A stretch of 64,000 nt of DNA from Burkholderiaceae bacterium (GCA_947472645.1 CANJBQ010000003.1:62001-126000); one strand, 5' to 3'. Counted from the stretch's first letter, positions 10,932 to 21,654 are shown. Translations and numbers: made by a program. Notes: generated by a model not told the origin, from the letters alone.

Positions 10932-12980
10932 ATGACTCCAACTTTAAATCCTCTACTACTAATTCTTGTTCCATTAGCGCCATTGATTGGTGCAATTTTA
11001 GCTGGTTTTTTCGGCACGAAATTCATGGGTAATCTATTAGGTCGTAAGGCATGTCATCGAATTACTATTCTAGGTGTTTTGATTGCATGTGGACTATCTA
11101 TTTACGTCTTGGTGCAAGTAATTGGCGGTGCGCGCTTTAATGGAAATATTTATGAGTGGATGCGCTTAGGTGATGAGTTAGTTTTACCGATTGGTTTTTT
11201 AATTGACTCACTCTCAGCGATGATGATGGTCGTTGTGACCTTCGTTTCATTAATGGTTCATATTTATACGATTGGGTACATGGAAGAGGACGAAGGTTAT
11301 AACCGTTTCTTCTCCTATATTTCGTTATTTACTTTTGCCATGTTGATGCTTGTGATGAGTAATAACTTTTTGCAATTATTTTTTGGTTGGGAAGCAGTTG
11401 GACTTGTATCCTACTTATTGATTGGGTTTTGGTATACAAAACAAACAGCAATCTTCGCTAATATGAAAGCCTTTTTAGTCAACCGTGTTGGCGACTTTGG
11501 TTTTATTCTGGGTATTGGTTTGATTTTAGCGAATACCGGAACGATGGACTATCAAGAAGCTTTTGGTCAGGCTGAGAATATTGCAGCTCAGACTCTTCCT
11601 GGAACAAGCTGGGGTCTTATGACAGTGGCCTGTATTTGTTTATTTATTGGGGCGATGGGTAAATCTGCACAGTTCCCATTACATGTATGGTTGCCTGATT
11701 CAATGGAAGGTCCAACGCCGATTTCGGCATTAATCCATGCTGCTACGATGGTGACTGCTGGTATTTTTATGGTTTCAAGAATGTCGCCCTTCTTTGAACT
11801 TTCTGATACAGCGTTGTCCTTTATTTTGATTATTGGATCAATTACCGCTTTATTCATGGGTTTTTTAGGAATTGTGCAAACGGATATTAAAAGGGTTGTT
11901 GCTTATTCAACACTGTCTCAGCTAGGTTACATGACGGTTGCCTTGGGTGTATCAGCATATCCTGTTGCTATTTTTCACCTGATGACACATGCATTTTTTA
12001 AAGCGCTTTTATTTTTAGGGGCAGGTAGTGTCATTATGGGAATGCACCATGATCAGGATATGCGTAATATGGGCGGGTTACGTAAATACATGCCCATTAC
12101 CTGGATTACTTCATTGATTGGTAGCTTGGCTTTAATTGGCACACCATTTTTCTCAGGCTTTTATTCGAAAGATTCGATTATTGAGGCCGTAGCAGAAAGC
12201 CATATTTTTGGTTCAGGGTTTGCTTATTATTCAGTGATGATAGGAGTGTTTGTCACAGCGTTTTATTCTTTCAGAATGTATTTTTTAGTTTTCCATGGTA
12301 AGGAGCGTTTTGGTAAAGAGCATCATCACAGTCAAGACCACCACGATGACCATGCTCACGAGCACCATGGATTAGCTCCTGGTCAAAAACCACATGAGTC
12401 GCCATGGGTTGTTACGTTCCCATTGATCATGCTAGCAATACCATCTGTTTTAATTGGATTCTTGACGATCGAACCTATGCTTTTTGGGGGTTTCTTAGAA
12501 GATTCGATTGCTATTGATTTGCATGCTCATCCGGCTATGGAAGAGCTGACTGCTGCTTTTCATGGTGCCGTAGTAATGGCACTTCATTCACTATCTTCCC
12601 CGGTCCTTTGGTTAGCAATGAGTGGTGTCGCTACAGCCGCCATCTTCTATTTGTTCAAGCCTCAAATTCCTGAAAAAATGGCGACTATTTTTTCGCCGAT
12701 AAAAAAGGTACTAGATAACAAGTACTATCTTGATGAATTTAACCAAGCAGTATTTGGGCGTGGGGCTGAGTTGATTGGTAATAGTTTCTGGAAGGGTGGT
12801 GACCAATCTGTGATTGACGGTTTTATCGTCAACGGCAGCGCTAAGGTTGTTCATTGGTTTTCGATGTTAGTCCGACATTTTCAATCTGGGTATTTATACC
12901 ACTACGCATTTGCCATGATTATTGGTGTAGTTGGTTTAATTGCTTGGATACTATTTACCCACTTGGGTTCAATTCAATAA
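10932..12980 (+). CDS. nuoL: NADH-quinone oxidoreductase subunit L
   Basis: A 682-aa antiporter-like proton-pumping subunit at the distal end of the membrane arm, with the long lateral helix at its C-terminus. Conserved segments include GWEAVGLVSYLLIGFW, FPLHVWLPDSMEGPTPISALIHAATMVTAG and AYSTLSQLGYM. An exposed loop at about residues 463-481 is strikingly histidine-rich (KEHHHSQDHHDDHAHEHHG), an extension seen in some betaproteobacterial NuoL. It is followed by nuoM after 10 nt. Confidence 0.96.
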   Translation: MTPTLNPLLLILVPLAPLIGAILAGFFGTKFMGNLLGRKACHRITILGVLIACGLSIYVLVQVIGGARFNGNIYEWMRLGDELVLPIGFLIDSLSAMMMVVVTFVSLMVHIYTIGYMEEDEGYNRFFSYISLFTFAMLMLVMSNNFLQLFFGWEAVGLVSYLLIGFWYTKQTAIFANMKAFLVNRVGDFGFILGIGLILANTGTMDYQEAFGQAENIAAQTLPGTSWGLMTVACICLFIGAMGKSAQFPLHVWLPDSMEGPTPISALIHAATMVTAGIFMVSRMSPFFELSDTALSFILIIGSITALFMGFLGIVQTDIKRVVAYSTLSQLGYMTVALGVSAYPVAIFHLMTHAFFKALLFLGAGSVIMGMHHDQDMRNMGGLRKYMPITWITSLIGSLALIGTPFFSGFYSKDSIIEAVAESHIFGSGFAYYSVMIGVFVTAFYSFRMYFLVFHGKERFGKEHHHSQDHHDDHAHEHHGLAPGQKPHESPWVVTFPLIMLAIPSVLIGFLTIEPMLFGGFLEDSIAIDLHAHPAMEELTAAFHGAVVMALHSLSSPVLWLAMSGVATAAIFYLFKPQIPEKMATIFSPIKKVLDNKYYLDEFNQAVFGRGAELIGNSFWKGGDQSVIDGFIVNGSAKVVHWFSMLVRHFQSGYLYHYAFAMIIGVVGLIAWILFTHLGSIQ

Positions 12981-12990
12981 ACGGCCAGAC

Positions 12991-14457
12991 ATGATTTTAT
13001 CTTTAGCAATTTGGATGCCGATTGTTTTCGGATTGGTGATATTAGGTAGTGGCTCAGACGCTAACCGCTCCTACGTCCGCTGGATGGCTTTATTTGCCGC
13101 CTTGTTAAGCTTTGTGATTACGATCCCTTTAATCACTGACTTTGATAAGACAGTGATTGGTATGCAGTTTGTTGAAAATATACTTTGGGTCGCCCGTTAC
13201 GACTTAAATTATCACCTAGGTGTGGATGGTATTTCAGTTTGGCTGGTGGTTTTAACGTCCTTTATTACGGTCATTGTTGTGTTGGCGGGGTGGGAAGTAA
13301 TTCAAGATCGTGTTGCCCAATACATGGCAGCATTTTTGATTTTGTCAGGCATTATGATTGGTGTCTTTGTTGCCTTAGACGGTCTTTTGTTTTATGTCTT
13401 TTTTGAAGCGACATTAATACCGATGTACATCATTATTGGTGTATGGGGCGGAAAGAATCGTGTTTATGCCGCTTTTAAATTTTTCTTATACACGTTGATG
13501 GGCTCTTTACTCACATTGATTGCCATTCTGTATCTGTATAACGCCACCGATACTTTTAACATTCTTGAGTGGCATAGTGCCAAACTCAACTTTAAAGAGC
13601 AGGTATTCATTTTCTTTGCTTTTTTAATGGCCTTTGCTGTCAAAGTCCCGATGTGGCCTGTTCATACTTGGTTACCTGATGCACACGTTGAAGCTCCGAC
13701 TGGTGGGTCAATTGTTTTAGCTGCCATTATGTTGAAATTAGGCGCATATGGCTTTTTGAGATTTTCCTTACCGATTGCTCCAGATGCAAGTCAATATTTA
13801 GGGCCTTTCATCATTACGTTATCGCTGATTGCTGTCATTTATGTAGGATTAGTTGCGCTGGTACAAAAGGACATGAAAAAACTTGTAGCATATTCTTCGA
13901 TTGCACATATGGGATTTGTTACTTTAGGATTTTTTATCTTTAACCCAATGGGTATTGAAGGTGGCATAGTACAAATGATTTCTCATGGATTTATATCTGG
14001 CGCGATGTTCTTCTCAATTGGTGTTTTATATGATCGTATGCACACACGACAAATCGCTGATTACGGTGGTGTCGTTAATACGATGCCAAAATTTGCGGTA
14101 TTTGCCGTGATATTTGCGATGGCGAATTGTGGATTGCCTGCGACTTCAGGTTTTGTTGGTGAGTTCATGGTGATATTAGGTGCTGTAGATTACGATTTCA
14201 AAATTGGATTCCTAGCAGCAACTGCCTTAATTTTAGGGGCGGCTTATTCTTTATGGATGGTCAAGCGTGTCTTTTTTGGCGAAATTTCTAGTCCTCATGT
14301 CGCTGAATTAAAGGACATTAATGCTCGAGAGTATTTGATCTTAGGCGTACTTGCTATATTGACGATTTTTATGGGTGTCTACCCTAAAGTATTTACTGAT
14401 GTGATTCATCCTGCGGCAATCGGATTACTTCAACATGTCGCGATCTCGAAGATATAA
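12991..14457 (+). CDS. nuoM: NADH-quinone oxidoreductase subunit M
   Basis: A 488-aa antiporter-like subunit. Key elements are the [13 protein letters not shown] segment, [13 protein letters not shown] with the pumping glutamate, and [25 protein letters not shown]. The ATG at 12991 gives [14 protein letters not shown], the usual family start. An in-frame start at 12940 would add 17 residues and overlap nuoL by 41 nt, so it was rejected. It is 14 nt before nuoN. Confidence 0.95.
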   Translation: MILSLAIWMPIVFGLVILGSGSDANRSYVRWMALFAALLSFVITIPLITDFDKTVIGMQFVENILWVARYDLNYHLGVDGISVWLVVLTSFITVIVVLAGWEVIQDRVAQYMAAFLILSGIMIGVFVALDGLLFYVFFEATLIPMYIIIGVWGGKNRVYAAFKFFLYTLMGSLLTLIAILYLYNATDTFNILEWHSAKLNFKEQVFIFFAFLMAFAVKVPMWPVHTWLPDAHVEAPTGGSIVLAAIMLKLGAYGFLRFSLPIAPDASQYLGPFIITLSLIAVIYVGLVALVQKDMKKLVAYSSIAHMGFVTLGFFIFNPMGIEGGIVQMISHGFISGAMFFSIGVLYDRMHTRQIADYGGVVNTMPKFAVFAVIFAMANCGLPATSGFVGEFMVILGAVDYDFKIGFLAATALILGAAYSLWMVKRVFFGEISSPHVAELKDINAREYLILGVLAILTIFMGVYPKVFTDVIHPAAIGLLQHVAISKI

Positions 14458-14471
14458 GAACTGGAACTAGT

Positions 14472-15956
14472 ATGCAAGCCCTTGACCTTCTAGAAATTTT
14501 GCCAGAGTTAATTCTTCTTCTGGTGATTTGTTTTATTTTGGCAGTAACACCATTCTTAAAAGAGACAGTTTCGACAGATGCTGATGTATTTTATACACCC
14601 CGTGCGGCAGCAATTTCTTATCGGTTAGCGCTCTTTACTCTTTTTGTATTGGCAATCATCTTTGCAACGAGAGTAGGTGATTTGCCACAGATGATTATGA
14701 ATGGATTGTATTCAATAGATCCTTTATCGAATGTATTAAAGTCGGTTTCCAGCATTGCGGTGATGATTACTTTAATTTATTCCAAGCAGTATATGAAAGA
14801 TCGAGATTTATTTCGGGTAGATTATATTGCGCTCGTATTGTTAGCACTCTTAGGTCAGTTTGTCATGATTTCTGGGGCGAACATGCTCACTTTATATCTT
14901 GGCTTAGAGTTGTTAGCCTTATCGACGTACACATTAACTGCCATGCGCCCTAATTTTCCAAGAGGCATAGAGGCTGGTATGAAGTATTTTATTTTAGGGG
15001 CACTATCTTCAGGATTTTTACTCTACGGCATGTCGATGATTTATGGGGCAACTGGATCCTTAGCTTTAGACGATATTTTGCGTGTCACGAATAATGACCC
15101 AGTCATGCGTTTGGTTCTAGCTTTTGGAATTGTATTTTTACTGGCTGGTCTTGCATTCAAACTAGGCGCTGCTCCTTTTCATATGTGGGTGCCCGATGTT
15201 TATGATGGCGCTCCAACTTCTGTAACTTTATTAATTGGTGGCGCGCCAAAAATTGCTGCCTTTGCTATTACCTTTAGATTATTAGTTGGTGGTCTTGAGC
15301 CATTGCAGGCTGATTGGCAACCGATTTTAATTTTCTTGGCGATGGCCTCACTCGTCATTGGTAATTTGACGGCGATCGCTCAGACAAATATCAAGAGAAT
15401 GCTCGCTTATTCAACCATATCCCACATGGGTTTTATGTTGTTAGGTTTTTTATCAGTTTATGACGAACACGCCTATAGTGCAGCTTTCTTTTATGCCCTA
15501 ACTTATGTTTTATCCACATTAGGTACTTTCGGATTATTAATGATCTTGTCCAAGAAGGGGTTTGAGTGCGAGACAATCGATGATTTGAAAGGATTAAATC
15601 GTCGAAGTCCATTAATGGCCATCATTATGTTGTTACTTATGTTTTCGTTAGCGGGTATTCCACCAACGGTTGGGTTTATCGCTAAATTATCCATCCTTGA
15701 GGCATTAGTTGATGCGGGATATATTTGGTTAGCTGTGTTCGCTGTCATTGCTTCGTTGATAGGGGCTTTTTACTATCTGAGGATTGTTAAAACGATGTAC
15801 TTTGAAGAACCTACAGATCCCACGTTATTTAAAGGCCAGGGCTTTGCTCAAGGTGTATTGACCTTGAATGGATTATTTATTCTGTTGGCAGGAATTTTCC
15901 CAGCATTTCTGACCAGCCTTTGCTTCAATGCGATGCGAATTACTCTGCAAGGTTGA
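14472..15956 (+). CDS. nuoN: NADH-quinone oxidoreductase subunit N
   Basis: A 494-aa antiporter-like subunit and the last structural gene of complex I. Conserved stretches are [15 protein letters not shown] (pumping Glu), [24 protein letters not shown] and [15 protein letters not shown]. With nuoA it brackets the full set of 14 subunits in standard order. The stop overlaps the ATG of the next gene (TGATG). Confidence 0.96.
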   Translation: MQALDLLEILPELILLLVICFILAVTPFLKETVSTDADVFYTPRAAAISYRLALFTLFVLAIIFATRVGDLPQMIMNGLYSIDPLSNVLKSVSSIAVMITLIYSKQYMKDRDLFRVDYIALVLLALLGQFVMISGANMLTLYLGLELLALSTYTLTAMRPNFPRGIEAGMKYFILGALSSGFLLYGMSMIYGATGSLALDDILRVTNNDPVMRLVLAFGIVFLLAGLAFKLGAAPFHMWVPDVYDGAPTSVTLLIGGAPKIAAFAITFRLLVGGLEPLQADWQPILIFLAMASLVIGNLTAIAQTNIKRMLAYSTISHMGFMLLGFLSVYDEHAYSAAFFYALTYVLSTLGTFGLLMILSKKGFECETIDDLKGLNRRSPLMAIIMLLLMFSLAGIPPTVGFIAKLSILEALVDAGYIWLAVFAVIASLIGAFYYLRIVKTMYFEEPTDPTLFKGQGFAQGVLTLNGLFILLAGIFPAFLTSLCFNAMRITLQG

Positions 15957-16555
15957 TGACGAAGATCTTTCCGTATATTCCCTCATTTACGGATCTTCGT
16001 CTTGGGGATAGTCATTTAAAAGAAACCCAGTTAAGTAGTAAGAAAGTCTATGAAGGTTATTACCTTCAACTGATTCAAGATCGTGTGACATTGCCCGACG
16101 GTAAAGAAGCTGGTCGCGAGTATTTAATTCATCCTGGTGCAGTAGCTATTGTGCCAATATTGCCTGATGGGCGTATTTTGCTGGAAAGGCAATATCGTTA
16201 CCCTTTACATCAAGCCTTTTTAGAAATTCCTGCAGGCAAACTTGACGCAGGCGAAGATTCTTTAACTTGCGCAAAGCGTGAGTTACAAGAAGAGACTGGT
16301 TTTATAGCGAATGAGTGGCAATTTTTAGGAAAAATTCATCCAATTATTTCTCATTCCACAGAGTTTATTGATATTTATCTAGCCAAAGACCTGTCTTTTA
16401 CCCGTCAAAATTTGGATGATGGTGAGTTTTTAGATATATTTGGGGCGTATTTAAAAGAAATTGAAGATTGGATTAAAGAAGGTCTCATAACTGACGTAAA
16501 AACTATTATCAGTACTTATTGGTTGAAAGACCTTCGGGTGAGGCTGGGTGAATAA
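15956..16555 (+). CDS. Nudix hydrolase (ADP-ribose pyrophosphatase type)
   Basis: A 199-aa protein with a perfect Nudix box: GKLDAGEDSLTCAKRELQEETGF fits G-x5-E-x7-R-E-U-x-E-E-x-G-U. The residues before it (RQYRYPLHQAFLEIPAGKL) match the ADP-ribose/ADP-sugar pyrophosphatase group, which hydrolyses ADP-ribose to AMP and ribose-5-phosphate. The ATG at 15956 overlaps the nuoN stop by one base, so it is translated from the nuo message. The open frame extends 12 codons further upstream inside nuoN, but the overlapping ATG is more natural. A NUDIX gene at this position is common in Burkholderiales. The substrate is inferred. Confidence 0.88.
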   Translation: MTKIFPYIPSFTDLRLGDSHLKETQLSSKKVYEGYYLQLIQDRVTLPDGKEAGREYLIHPGAVAIVPILPDGRILLERQYRYPLHQAFLEIPAGKLDAGEDSLTCAKRELQEETGFIANEWQFLGKIHPIISHSTEFIDIYLAKDLSFTRQNLDDGEFLDIFGAYLKEIEDWIKEGLITDVKTIISTYWLKDLRVRLGE

Positions 16556-16563
16556 TTAAGCAT

Positions 16564-16586
16564 TATTCTAATTTTTGTTTAGAATA
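16564..16586. repeat. AT-rich inverted repeat after the nuo-Nudix operon
   Basis: TATTCTAA (16564-16571) and TTAGAATA (16579-16586) form an 8-bp stem with a 7-nt T-rich loop. No T-tract follows, so it is a poor intrinsic terminator. It could be a weak processing or regulatory hairpin before the DUF1178 gene. Confidence 0.3.
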
Positions 16587-16637
16587 GTAATTGGCTTTAC
16601 CATTTGTATCAAACTATAAAATTAAATCGATAAAACT

Positions 16638-17138
16638 ATGAAAGTTTATAACTTAGCATGCCCACTTAACCACCATTTTGAAGGGTGGTTTAGTTCTGAG
16701 GACGACTTTACCTCTCAGCAGAAGAGCTCTATATTATGTTGCCCTATGTGTGATAGTGTGGAAATTGCTAGGATGCCTTCAGCGCCGCATATTGGTGGTA
16801 GGCACCACCACGATAACTCAACCTTTAATGCATTTGAAAAAACAGCGTTGGCTCTACCAGAAACAAATGATGCGATGCACTTAACGCCTGATCAAAAGGT
16901 TGTATTTCAGGAGAAGATGCAAGCAATGATGTTGCAAGTAGTTCGTGAGATTATGGAAAAGACAGAGAATGTAGGCACTTCATTTGCAGAAGAAGCTCGT
17001 AAAATCCATTACAAAGAAGCGCCAGAGCGAAGTATTCGTGGAATCACAACTACTGATGAAGCTTCTGAACTGATGGATGAAGGTATTGAAGTTTACTCAC
17101 TGCCAGTACCACCTTCTTTGAAAAATACTTTGCAATAA
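16638..17138 (+). CDS. DUF1178 family protein
   Basis: A 166-aa cytoplasmic protein of the DUF1178 family. The N-terminus MKVYNLACPLNHHFEGWFSS and the cysteines C8, C34, C35 and C38 (ILCCPMCDS) suggest a zinc-ribbon-like fold; the C-terminal half is helical and acidic. The gene follows the Nudix gene by 82 nt, a conserved arrangement downstream of nuoN in Burkholderiales. The function is unknown. Confidence 0.85.
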   Translation: MKVYNLACPLNHHFEGWFSSEDDFTSQQKSSILCCPMCDSVEIARMPSAPHIGGRHHHDNSTFNAFEKTALALPETNDAMHLTPDQKVVFQEKMQAMMLQVVREIMEKTENVGTSFAEEARKIHYKEAPERSIRGITTTDEASELMDEGIEVYSLPVPPSLKNTLQ

Positions 17139-17153
17139 AACGTACAAATAAAG

Positions 17154-17187
17154 TAAAAAAAGTCGCATCAATTGATGTGACTTTTTT
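17154..17187. terminator. Bidirectional intrinsic terminator
   Basis: AGTCGCATC and GATGTGACT form a 9-bp stem (one G-U pair) around the loop AATT. An A-tract precedes the stem and a T-tract follows it, so it can end transcription in both directions. It lies between the convergent DUF1178 and mmsA-type genes. Confidence 0.85.
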
Positions 17188-17223
17188 ATTTGCTCAGCGG
17201 CACCTTTTACAGGTTGATTCCAT

Positions 17224-18741
17224 TTACTTAATGGTTGGCATGACAAACTCGCCACCTTTAGAGATGCTTTCTGGCCAGCGTTGCATGATACTTTTTTGTT
17301 TGGTATAGAAGCGAACACCCTCACGTCCATAGGCATGCATATCACCAAACAAAGAATTCTTCCACCCACCAAAACCGTGCCATGCCATTGGAACTGGGAT
17401 TGGAACATTGATACCAACCATACCAACTTGGATTCTGCGAGCAAATTCACGAGCAATGTTACCATCGCTGGTAAAACATGCAACGCCGTTTCCAAATTCG
17501 TGAGCATTGATAAGGTCGACAGCTTGACTAAAGTTCTCTAGCCGAACACAAGACAACACAGGTCCGAAAATCTCTTCTTTATAAATTTTCATCTCAGGTG
17601 TGACGTTATCAAATAAAGTGCCTCCTAACCAAAAGCCATTTTCTAAGCCAGGAACAGTGAAGCTTCTACCATCTACAAGTAACTTTGCACCTTCATCGAT
17701 ACCTGCTTGGATGTAGCCACTGATACGATTTTTGGCCATACTTGTAACAATTGGACCCATCTCAGCATCGAGTTCCATGCCGTTTTTGATTTTGAGGGAT
17801 TTTGTTTTTTCAATTAAAGCCGGCATGACTCTTTCTGCTGCAGAGCCCACTAAAACAGCTACTGAGATAGCCATACAGCGCTCACCTGCAGAACCATAGG
17901 CGGCTCCGACTAATGCGTCAACAGCTTTATCAATATCGGCATCTGGCATGATAACCATGTGGTTTTTTGCGCCACCTAAAGCTTGAACACGTTTACCAAA
18001 ATGCGCGCCACGTTCATAGATGTAGTTAGCAATTGGCGTTGATCCCACGAAACTAACAGCTTTCACATGAGGGTTTTCTATCAGTGCATCAACTGCTTCT
18101 TTATCGCCTTGAACAACATTAAAAACGCCATCAGGCAGACCTGCTTCTTTAAATAAATCGGCCATAAAGAGTGATGCGGATGGGTCGGTGGGGCTTGGTT
18201 TGAGAATGAAGGTGTTACCGCTAGCAATGGCCATTGGGAACATCCACATAGGAACCATGACTGGAAAATTAAATGGGGTAATTCCTGCGACCACGCCCAG
18301 TGGTTGACGCATGGTCCAGTTATCAATATTGGTGGACACTTGTTCGGTGTATTCACCTTTGAGTAGTTCTGGAATACCACAAGCAAATTCAACGATTTCG
18401 ATCCCACGTGTAACCTCGCCTTGTGCATCCGTAAATACTTTGCCGTGTTCGGCAGTAATAATTGCCGCAAGTTCATCTTGATGTAGATTTAAGAGTTCAA
18501 GATACTTAAACATGATTCGAGCACGTTTAAGTGGGGGGGTATCCGACCATTTAGCAAAAGCGGCTTGAGCAACCTCAACCACTTGGTTGACATCAGCTAC
18601 GCTCGCTAAAGCGACGCGACGGCTTTTTTGACCGCTGGCAGGATGATAGACATCTTGAAAACGGGTTGATTGGCCAGAAAAACGTTGGCCATTAGCATAG
18701 TGGACTACATCATTAGAAGAGGAAAAAGCGGGTGTTGTCAT
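17224..18741 (-). CDS. mmsA: CoA-acylating methylmalonate-semialdehyde dehydrogenase
   Basis: A 505-aa aldehyde-dehydrogenase-superfamily protein. Family features are [50 protein letters not shown], and the nucleophile C289 in [12 protein letters not shown]. The ERCMA context marks the CoA-acylating MMSDH branch, which converts methylmalonate or malonate semialdehyde to propionyl- or acetyl-CoA (valine, inositol or beta-alanine breakdown). The start [10 protein letters not shown] at 18741 has a GGAG site 9 nt upstream and is preferred over a 23-residue-longer version. No other valine or inositol pathway gene is adjacent, so the physiological substrate is open. Confidence 0.88.
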   Translation of the reverse strand: MTTPAFSSSNDVVHYANGQRFSGQSTRFQDVYHPASGQKSRRVALASVADVNQVVEVAQAAFAKWSDTPPLKRARIMFKYLELLNLHQDELAAIITAEHGKVFTDAQGEVTRGIEIVEFACGIPELLKGEYTEQVSTNIDNWTMRQPLGVVAGITPFNFPVMVPMWMFPMAIASGNTFILKPSPTDPSASLFMADLFKEAGLPDGVFNVVQGDKEAVDALIENPHVKAVSFVGSTPIANYIYERGAHFGKRVQALGGAKNHMVIMPDADIDKAVDALVGAAYGSAGERCMAISVAVLVGSAAERVMPALIEKTKSLKIKNGMELDAEMGPIVTSMAKNRISGYIQAGIDEGAKLLVDGRSFTVPGLENGFWLGGTLFDNVTPEMKIYKEEIFGPVLSCVRLENFSQAVDLINAHEFGNGVACFTSDGNIAREFARRIQVGMVGINVPIPVPMAWHGFGGWKNSLFGDMHAYGREGVRFYTKQKSIMQRWPESISKGGEFVMPTIK

Positions 18742-18887
18742 ACTGGTCTCCAAAGGGGAATTTTCTTGCGAATGGCACCATTTTACATTCATGAATAGCA
18801 TCTCGTGCATTATTCATAAAAGTGCTCAATGAAACAAAACGATTTCAGGTGATAATAGTCTTTTAGATCAATATTTAGATATCCAGA

Positions 18888-19535
18888 ATGGAATTACCAG
18901 TGAACAGAGAGACTTGGCTTCAAACTGCGGTACAAGGCTTAGAACCCATTTTTTCCGCTGTAGGTTATGGCATTCCCCCATTAAAAGTGTCATGTGGATT
19001 TGCGGCATCGAGTAGTCCAAGAACCACTTTGGGCCAATGTTGGCCAAGGCAGCGCTCTGGAGAGATGGTGAATGAAATTTTTATTTCACCAAAAATTGAA
19101 GACCCTGTTGAAGTTTTAGATACATTAGTTCATGAGATTTGTCATGCGATTGATGATTGCCAGTCTGGTCACGGCGCCGACTTTCAAGGCATAGCACATG
19201 TTGTAGGCTTAGAGGGGCCTGCCAGGATGGCAATGGCAGGGCCATCTTTAAAAATTCGCTTAGTTACGCTGAGTGACAAGTTAGGGCCATACCCTCATCG
19301 CGCCTTGAACTTTCCGCCCCCTAGACCAAGTAATTCCACCCGCAGTAAAGCCAAGTGTCCTGAATGCGGATATGAAGTAACTTTACTCAAACGCTGGGTT
19401 GATTATGGTCCACCGATTTGTCCAAAAGATAAAGTTAGAATGGAATCGTTCTCTAATGAAACAATTGAGGAACAACCAACGGTTGAGACGGTTGATGAAA
19501 AACAAAAAGAATTTATTCATAGGGCAGTGAGTTAA
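18888..19535 (+). CDS. SprT-like zinc metalloprotease domain protein with zinc ribbon
   Basis: A 215-aa protein with an HExxH zinc-peptidase motif (H82-E83-I84-C85-H86, in DTLVHEICHAIDD) and a likely third ligand, H95, in SGHGADF, the arrangement of SprT/Spartan-like domains. A C-terminal zinc ribbon is suggested by KCPECGYE and PPICPKDK (about residues 155-180). There is no signal peptide. Related domains in eukaryotes (Spartan) cleave DNA-protein crosslinks; the bacterial role is poorly defined. It is 2 nt before the tartrate dehydrogenase-like gene, so the two may be co-transcribed. Confidence 0.75.
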   Translation: MELPVNRETWLQTAVQGLEPIFSAVGYGIPPLKVSCGFAASSSPRTTLGQCWPRQRSGEMVNEIFISPKIEDPVEVLDTLVHEICHAIDDCQSGHGADFQGIAHVVGLEGPARMAMAGPSLKIRLVTLSDKLGPYPHRALNFPPPRPSNSTRSKAKCPECGYEVTLLKRWVDYGPPICPKDKVRMESFSNETIEEQPTVETVDEKQKEFIHRAVS

Positions 19536-19537
19536 AT

Positions 19538-20614
19538 ATGACAAAAAAACATGAAATTGCAGTAATTCCAGGTGATGGTATTGGAGTCGAGGTCATGCCA
19601 GAGGGCTTACGAGCTCTTGAGGCAGCATGTAGTAAATTTGGGATTGATATCAACTTCCATCATTTTGACTTTGCAAGTTGTGATTACTATGTCAAACATG
19701 GCAAGATGATGCCAGATAATTGGTTTGACCTATTAGTGAAGCAAGATGCGATTTTCTTTGGAGCGGTAGGTATGCCTAAGTTAGTCCCAGATCATATTTC
19801 TTTATGGGGCAGCTTGATTCTCTTTCGTAAACGTTTTGATCAGTACGTTAATTTACGTCCTGTTAAATTAATTGCTGGCGTTCCAAGCCCATTAGCAGGA
19901 CGCGTTCCTGGCGACATTGATTTTTACGTGGTACGTGAAAATACAGAGGGTGAATACTCGAATGCTGGGGGTATTTTATTTGAAGGTACTGAGCGCGAAT
20001 TTGTGATTCAAGAAACGGTCATGACTCGAACTGGGGTTGATCGGATTCTGAAGTTTGCTTTTGAGCTGGCGAGCAAGCGGGAGAAAAAGCATTTAACATC
20101 GGCCACAAAATCCAACGGTATTTCGATTACGATGCCTTATTGGGATAAGCGTGTTGCCAACATGGCTCAGTCCTATCCAGAGATTCATGTTGATCAATTT
20201 CACATTGATATATTGACGGCTTTTTTTGTGCAAAGGCCGCAGAACTTTGATGTAGTTGTAGGAAGTAATCTGTTTGGAGATATTTTGTCTGACTTGGGAC
20301 CTGCTTGTACAGGAACTATTGGAATCGCTCCTTCCGGAAATATTAATCCTGAGGGTATTTACCCTTCATTATTTGAGCCAGTTCATGGCTCTGCCCCCGA
20401 TATTGCTGGCAAAGGGGTTGCTAACCCCATTGGTCAAATTTGGAGTGCCGCAATGATGCTTGAGCATCTAGGTCATCCTGAGGCATCCAAGGCCATCATC
20501 GATGCTTTTGAAAAAGTTCTTGCCGCTGGCCCTGCGCATGCGCCTTTTACCCCGGATATGGGTGGTACAGGTAATACGCAAGACTTTGGTAAAGTGATTG
20601 CGGCAGCTATTTAA
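19538..20614 (+). CDS. Tartrate dehydrogenase / D-malate dehydrogenase family
   Basis: A 358-aa NAD-dependent beta-decarboxylating dehydrogenase of the isopropylmalate/isocitrate family. AVIPGDGIGVEVMPEGLRAL begins the fold, YVVRENTEGEYSNAGG and GSNLFGDILSDL hold substrate- and metal-binding residues, and EPVHGSAPDIAGKGVANPIGQIWSAAMML is the NAD loop. The substitution pattern (for example NLRPVKLIAGVPSPLAG) fits the tartrate/D-malate dehydrogenase (TtuC/DmlA) subgroup, not LeuB. It oxidises D-malate, tartrate or related acids. The substrate is not decidable from sequence alone. Confidence 0.85.
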   Translation: MTKKHEIAVIPGDGIGVEVMPEGLRALEAACSKFGIDINFHHFDFASCDYYVKHGKMMPDNWFDLLVKQDAIFFGAVGMPKLVPDHISLWGSLILFRKRFDQYVNLRPVKLIAGVPSPLAGRVPGDIDFYVVRENTEGEYSNAGGILFEGTEREFVIQETVMTRTGVDRILKFAFELASKREKKHLTSATKSNGISITMPYWDKRVANMAQSYPEIHVDQFHIDILTAFFVQRPQNFDVVVGSNLFGDILSDLGPACTGTIGIAPSGNINPEGIYPSLFEPVHGSAPDIAGKGVANPIGQIWSAAMMLEHLGHPEASKAIIDAFEKVLAAGPAHAPFTPDMGGTGNTQDFGKVIAAAI

Positions 20615-20643
20615 AGTCCCATACTGCATAAGGAATACGGTTG

Positions 20644-21654
20644 ATGTTGAAATACTTATCCATATTAGATCAATCCGCATCTGTGATGGGATCATCTCAT
20701 TCTGAGGTGATTCAACAAGCTATTGATTTGGCTATTTTTGCTGAGGGCCTTGGATATCATCGATTTTGGGTATCTGAGCATCATAGTCATCCTAGTATTG
20801 TTGGCACAGCTCCAGAAATTCTGATGGCGGCGTTGTCACAAAAAACACAAACAATTCGTTTGGGTAGCGCCGGAGTGATGTTGCCTCACTATAGTTCCTT
20901 AAAAGTTGCAGAACAGTTTCGTGTTTTAGAAAGTTTAGCCCCTGGCCGTATCGATCTTGGAGTTGGGAGAGCGCCAGGTAGTGATATGCGCACAGCGCAA
21001 CTTCTCAACCCGAATCAACAAGCCTCAGCACATTTTCCTCAACAGGTCCAAGAGCTCGACTTATGGCTCAGAGATCAACCATTTCCGTCAGGACATCCCG
21101 GTCGAGGAGTGCAGGCATTTCCGTTGGGAGATTCTTGTCCAGAGTTATGGATTTTGGGAAGTTCCGATTATGGCGCGCAACTTGCAGCACATTTAGGGTT
21201 GCCTTATGTTTTTGCGCATTTCATCACTGATGGCATTGGCGCAAAAGAAGCAATTGAACTTTATTATGCTCAATTTAAACCCTCAGGTCGTTTAAAAGAA
21301 CCACAAGTCATTGTATGTGTGTGGGCCTTGGCGGCAGAATCAGAAGAGGATGCTTTTTATTATTTCCGTAGTAGAGCAAGATGGAAGATTGATCGTCAAC
21401 GTGGTGTTTTAGGATCGATGATGCCGCCAGATCAAGCTTTAGTTGGTTTGAATCAACAAGACTTACAAATGTTTGAGAGGATGTGTCGACAAGGGTTTGT
21501 TGGTGATGCTGTAACTGTGATGAGTAAACTAGAGGAATTAGCAGAAGACTTAGGTATTGAGGAAGTTGCTATTATTACTTGGGCACAAGATTTTCAGGTT
21601 AGAAAAAATTCTTATGAAGTATTATCCAAACATCATCAAAGCTTATTGGTATAA
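20644..21654 (+). CDS. LLM-class flavin-dependent oxidoreductase
   Basis: A 336-aa TIM-barrel protein of the bacterial luciferase-like family. The N-terminus LSILDQSASVMGSS, then GYHRFWVSEHHSHPSIVGTAPEILMAAL and GSAGVMLPHYSSLKVAEQFRVLESLAPGRIDLGVGRAPG, match the MsnO8-type group that uses F420 or reduced FMN. The start is set at ATG 20644, three bases after an alternative TTG, with AAGGAA upstream. The substrate is unknown. It is 29 nt after the dehydrogenase gene and is probably in the same transcript. Confidence 0.85.
   Translation: MLKYLSILDQSASVMGSSHSEVIQQAIDLAIFAEGLGYHRFWVSEHHSHPSIVGTAPEILMAALSQKTQTIRLGSAGVMLPHYSSLKVAEQFRVLESLAPGRIDLGVGRAPGSDMRTAQLLNPNQQASAHFPQQVQELDLWLRDQPFPSGHPGRGVQAFPLGDSCPELWILGSSDYGAQLAAHLGLPYVFAHFITDGIGAKEAIELYYAQFKPSGRLKEPQVIVCVWALAAESEEDAFYYFRSRARWKIDRQRGVLGSMMPPDQALVGLNQQDLQMFERMCRQGFVGDAVTVMSKLEELAEDLGIEEVAIITWAQDFQVRKNSYEVLSKHHQSLLV

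Noticed and set aside
12940..12990. Upstream start for nuoM
   Set aside because: It overlaps nuoL by 41 nt; the ATG 12991 matches the normal N-terminus.
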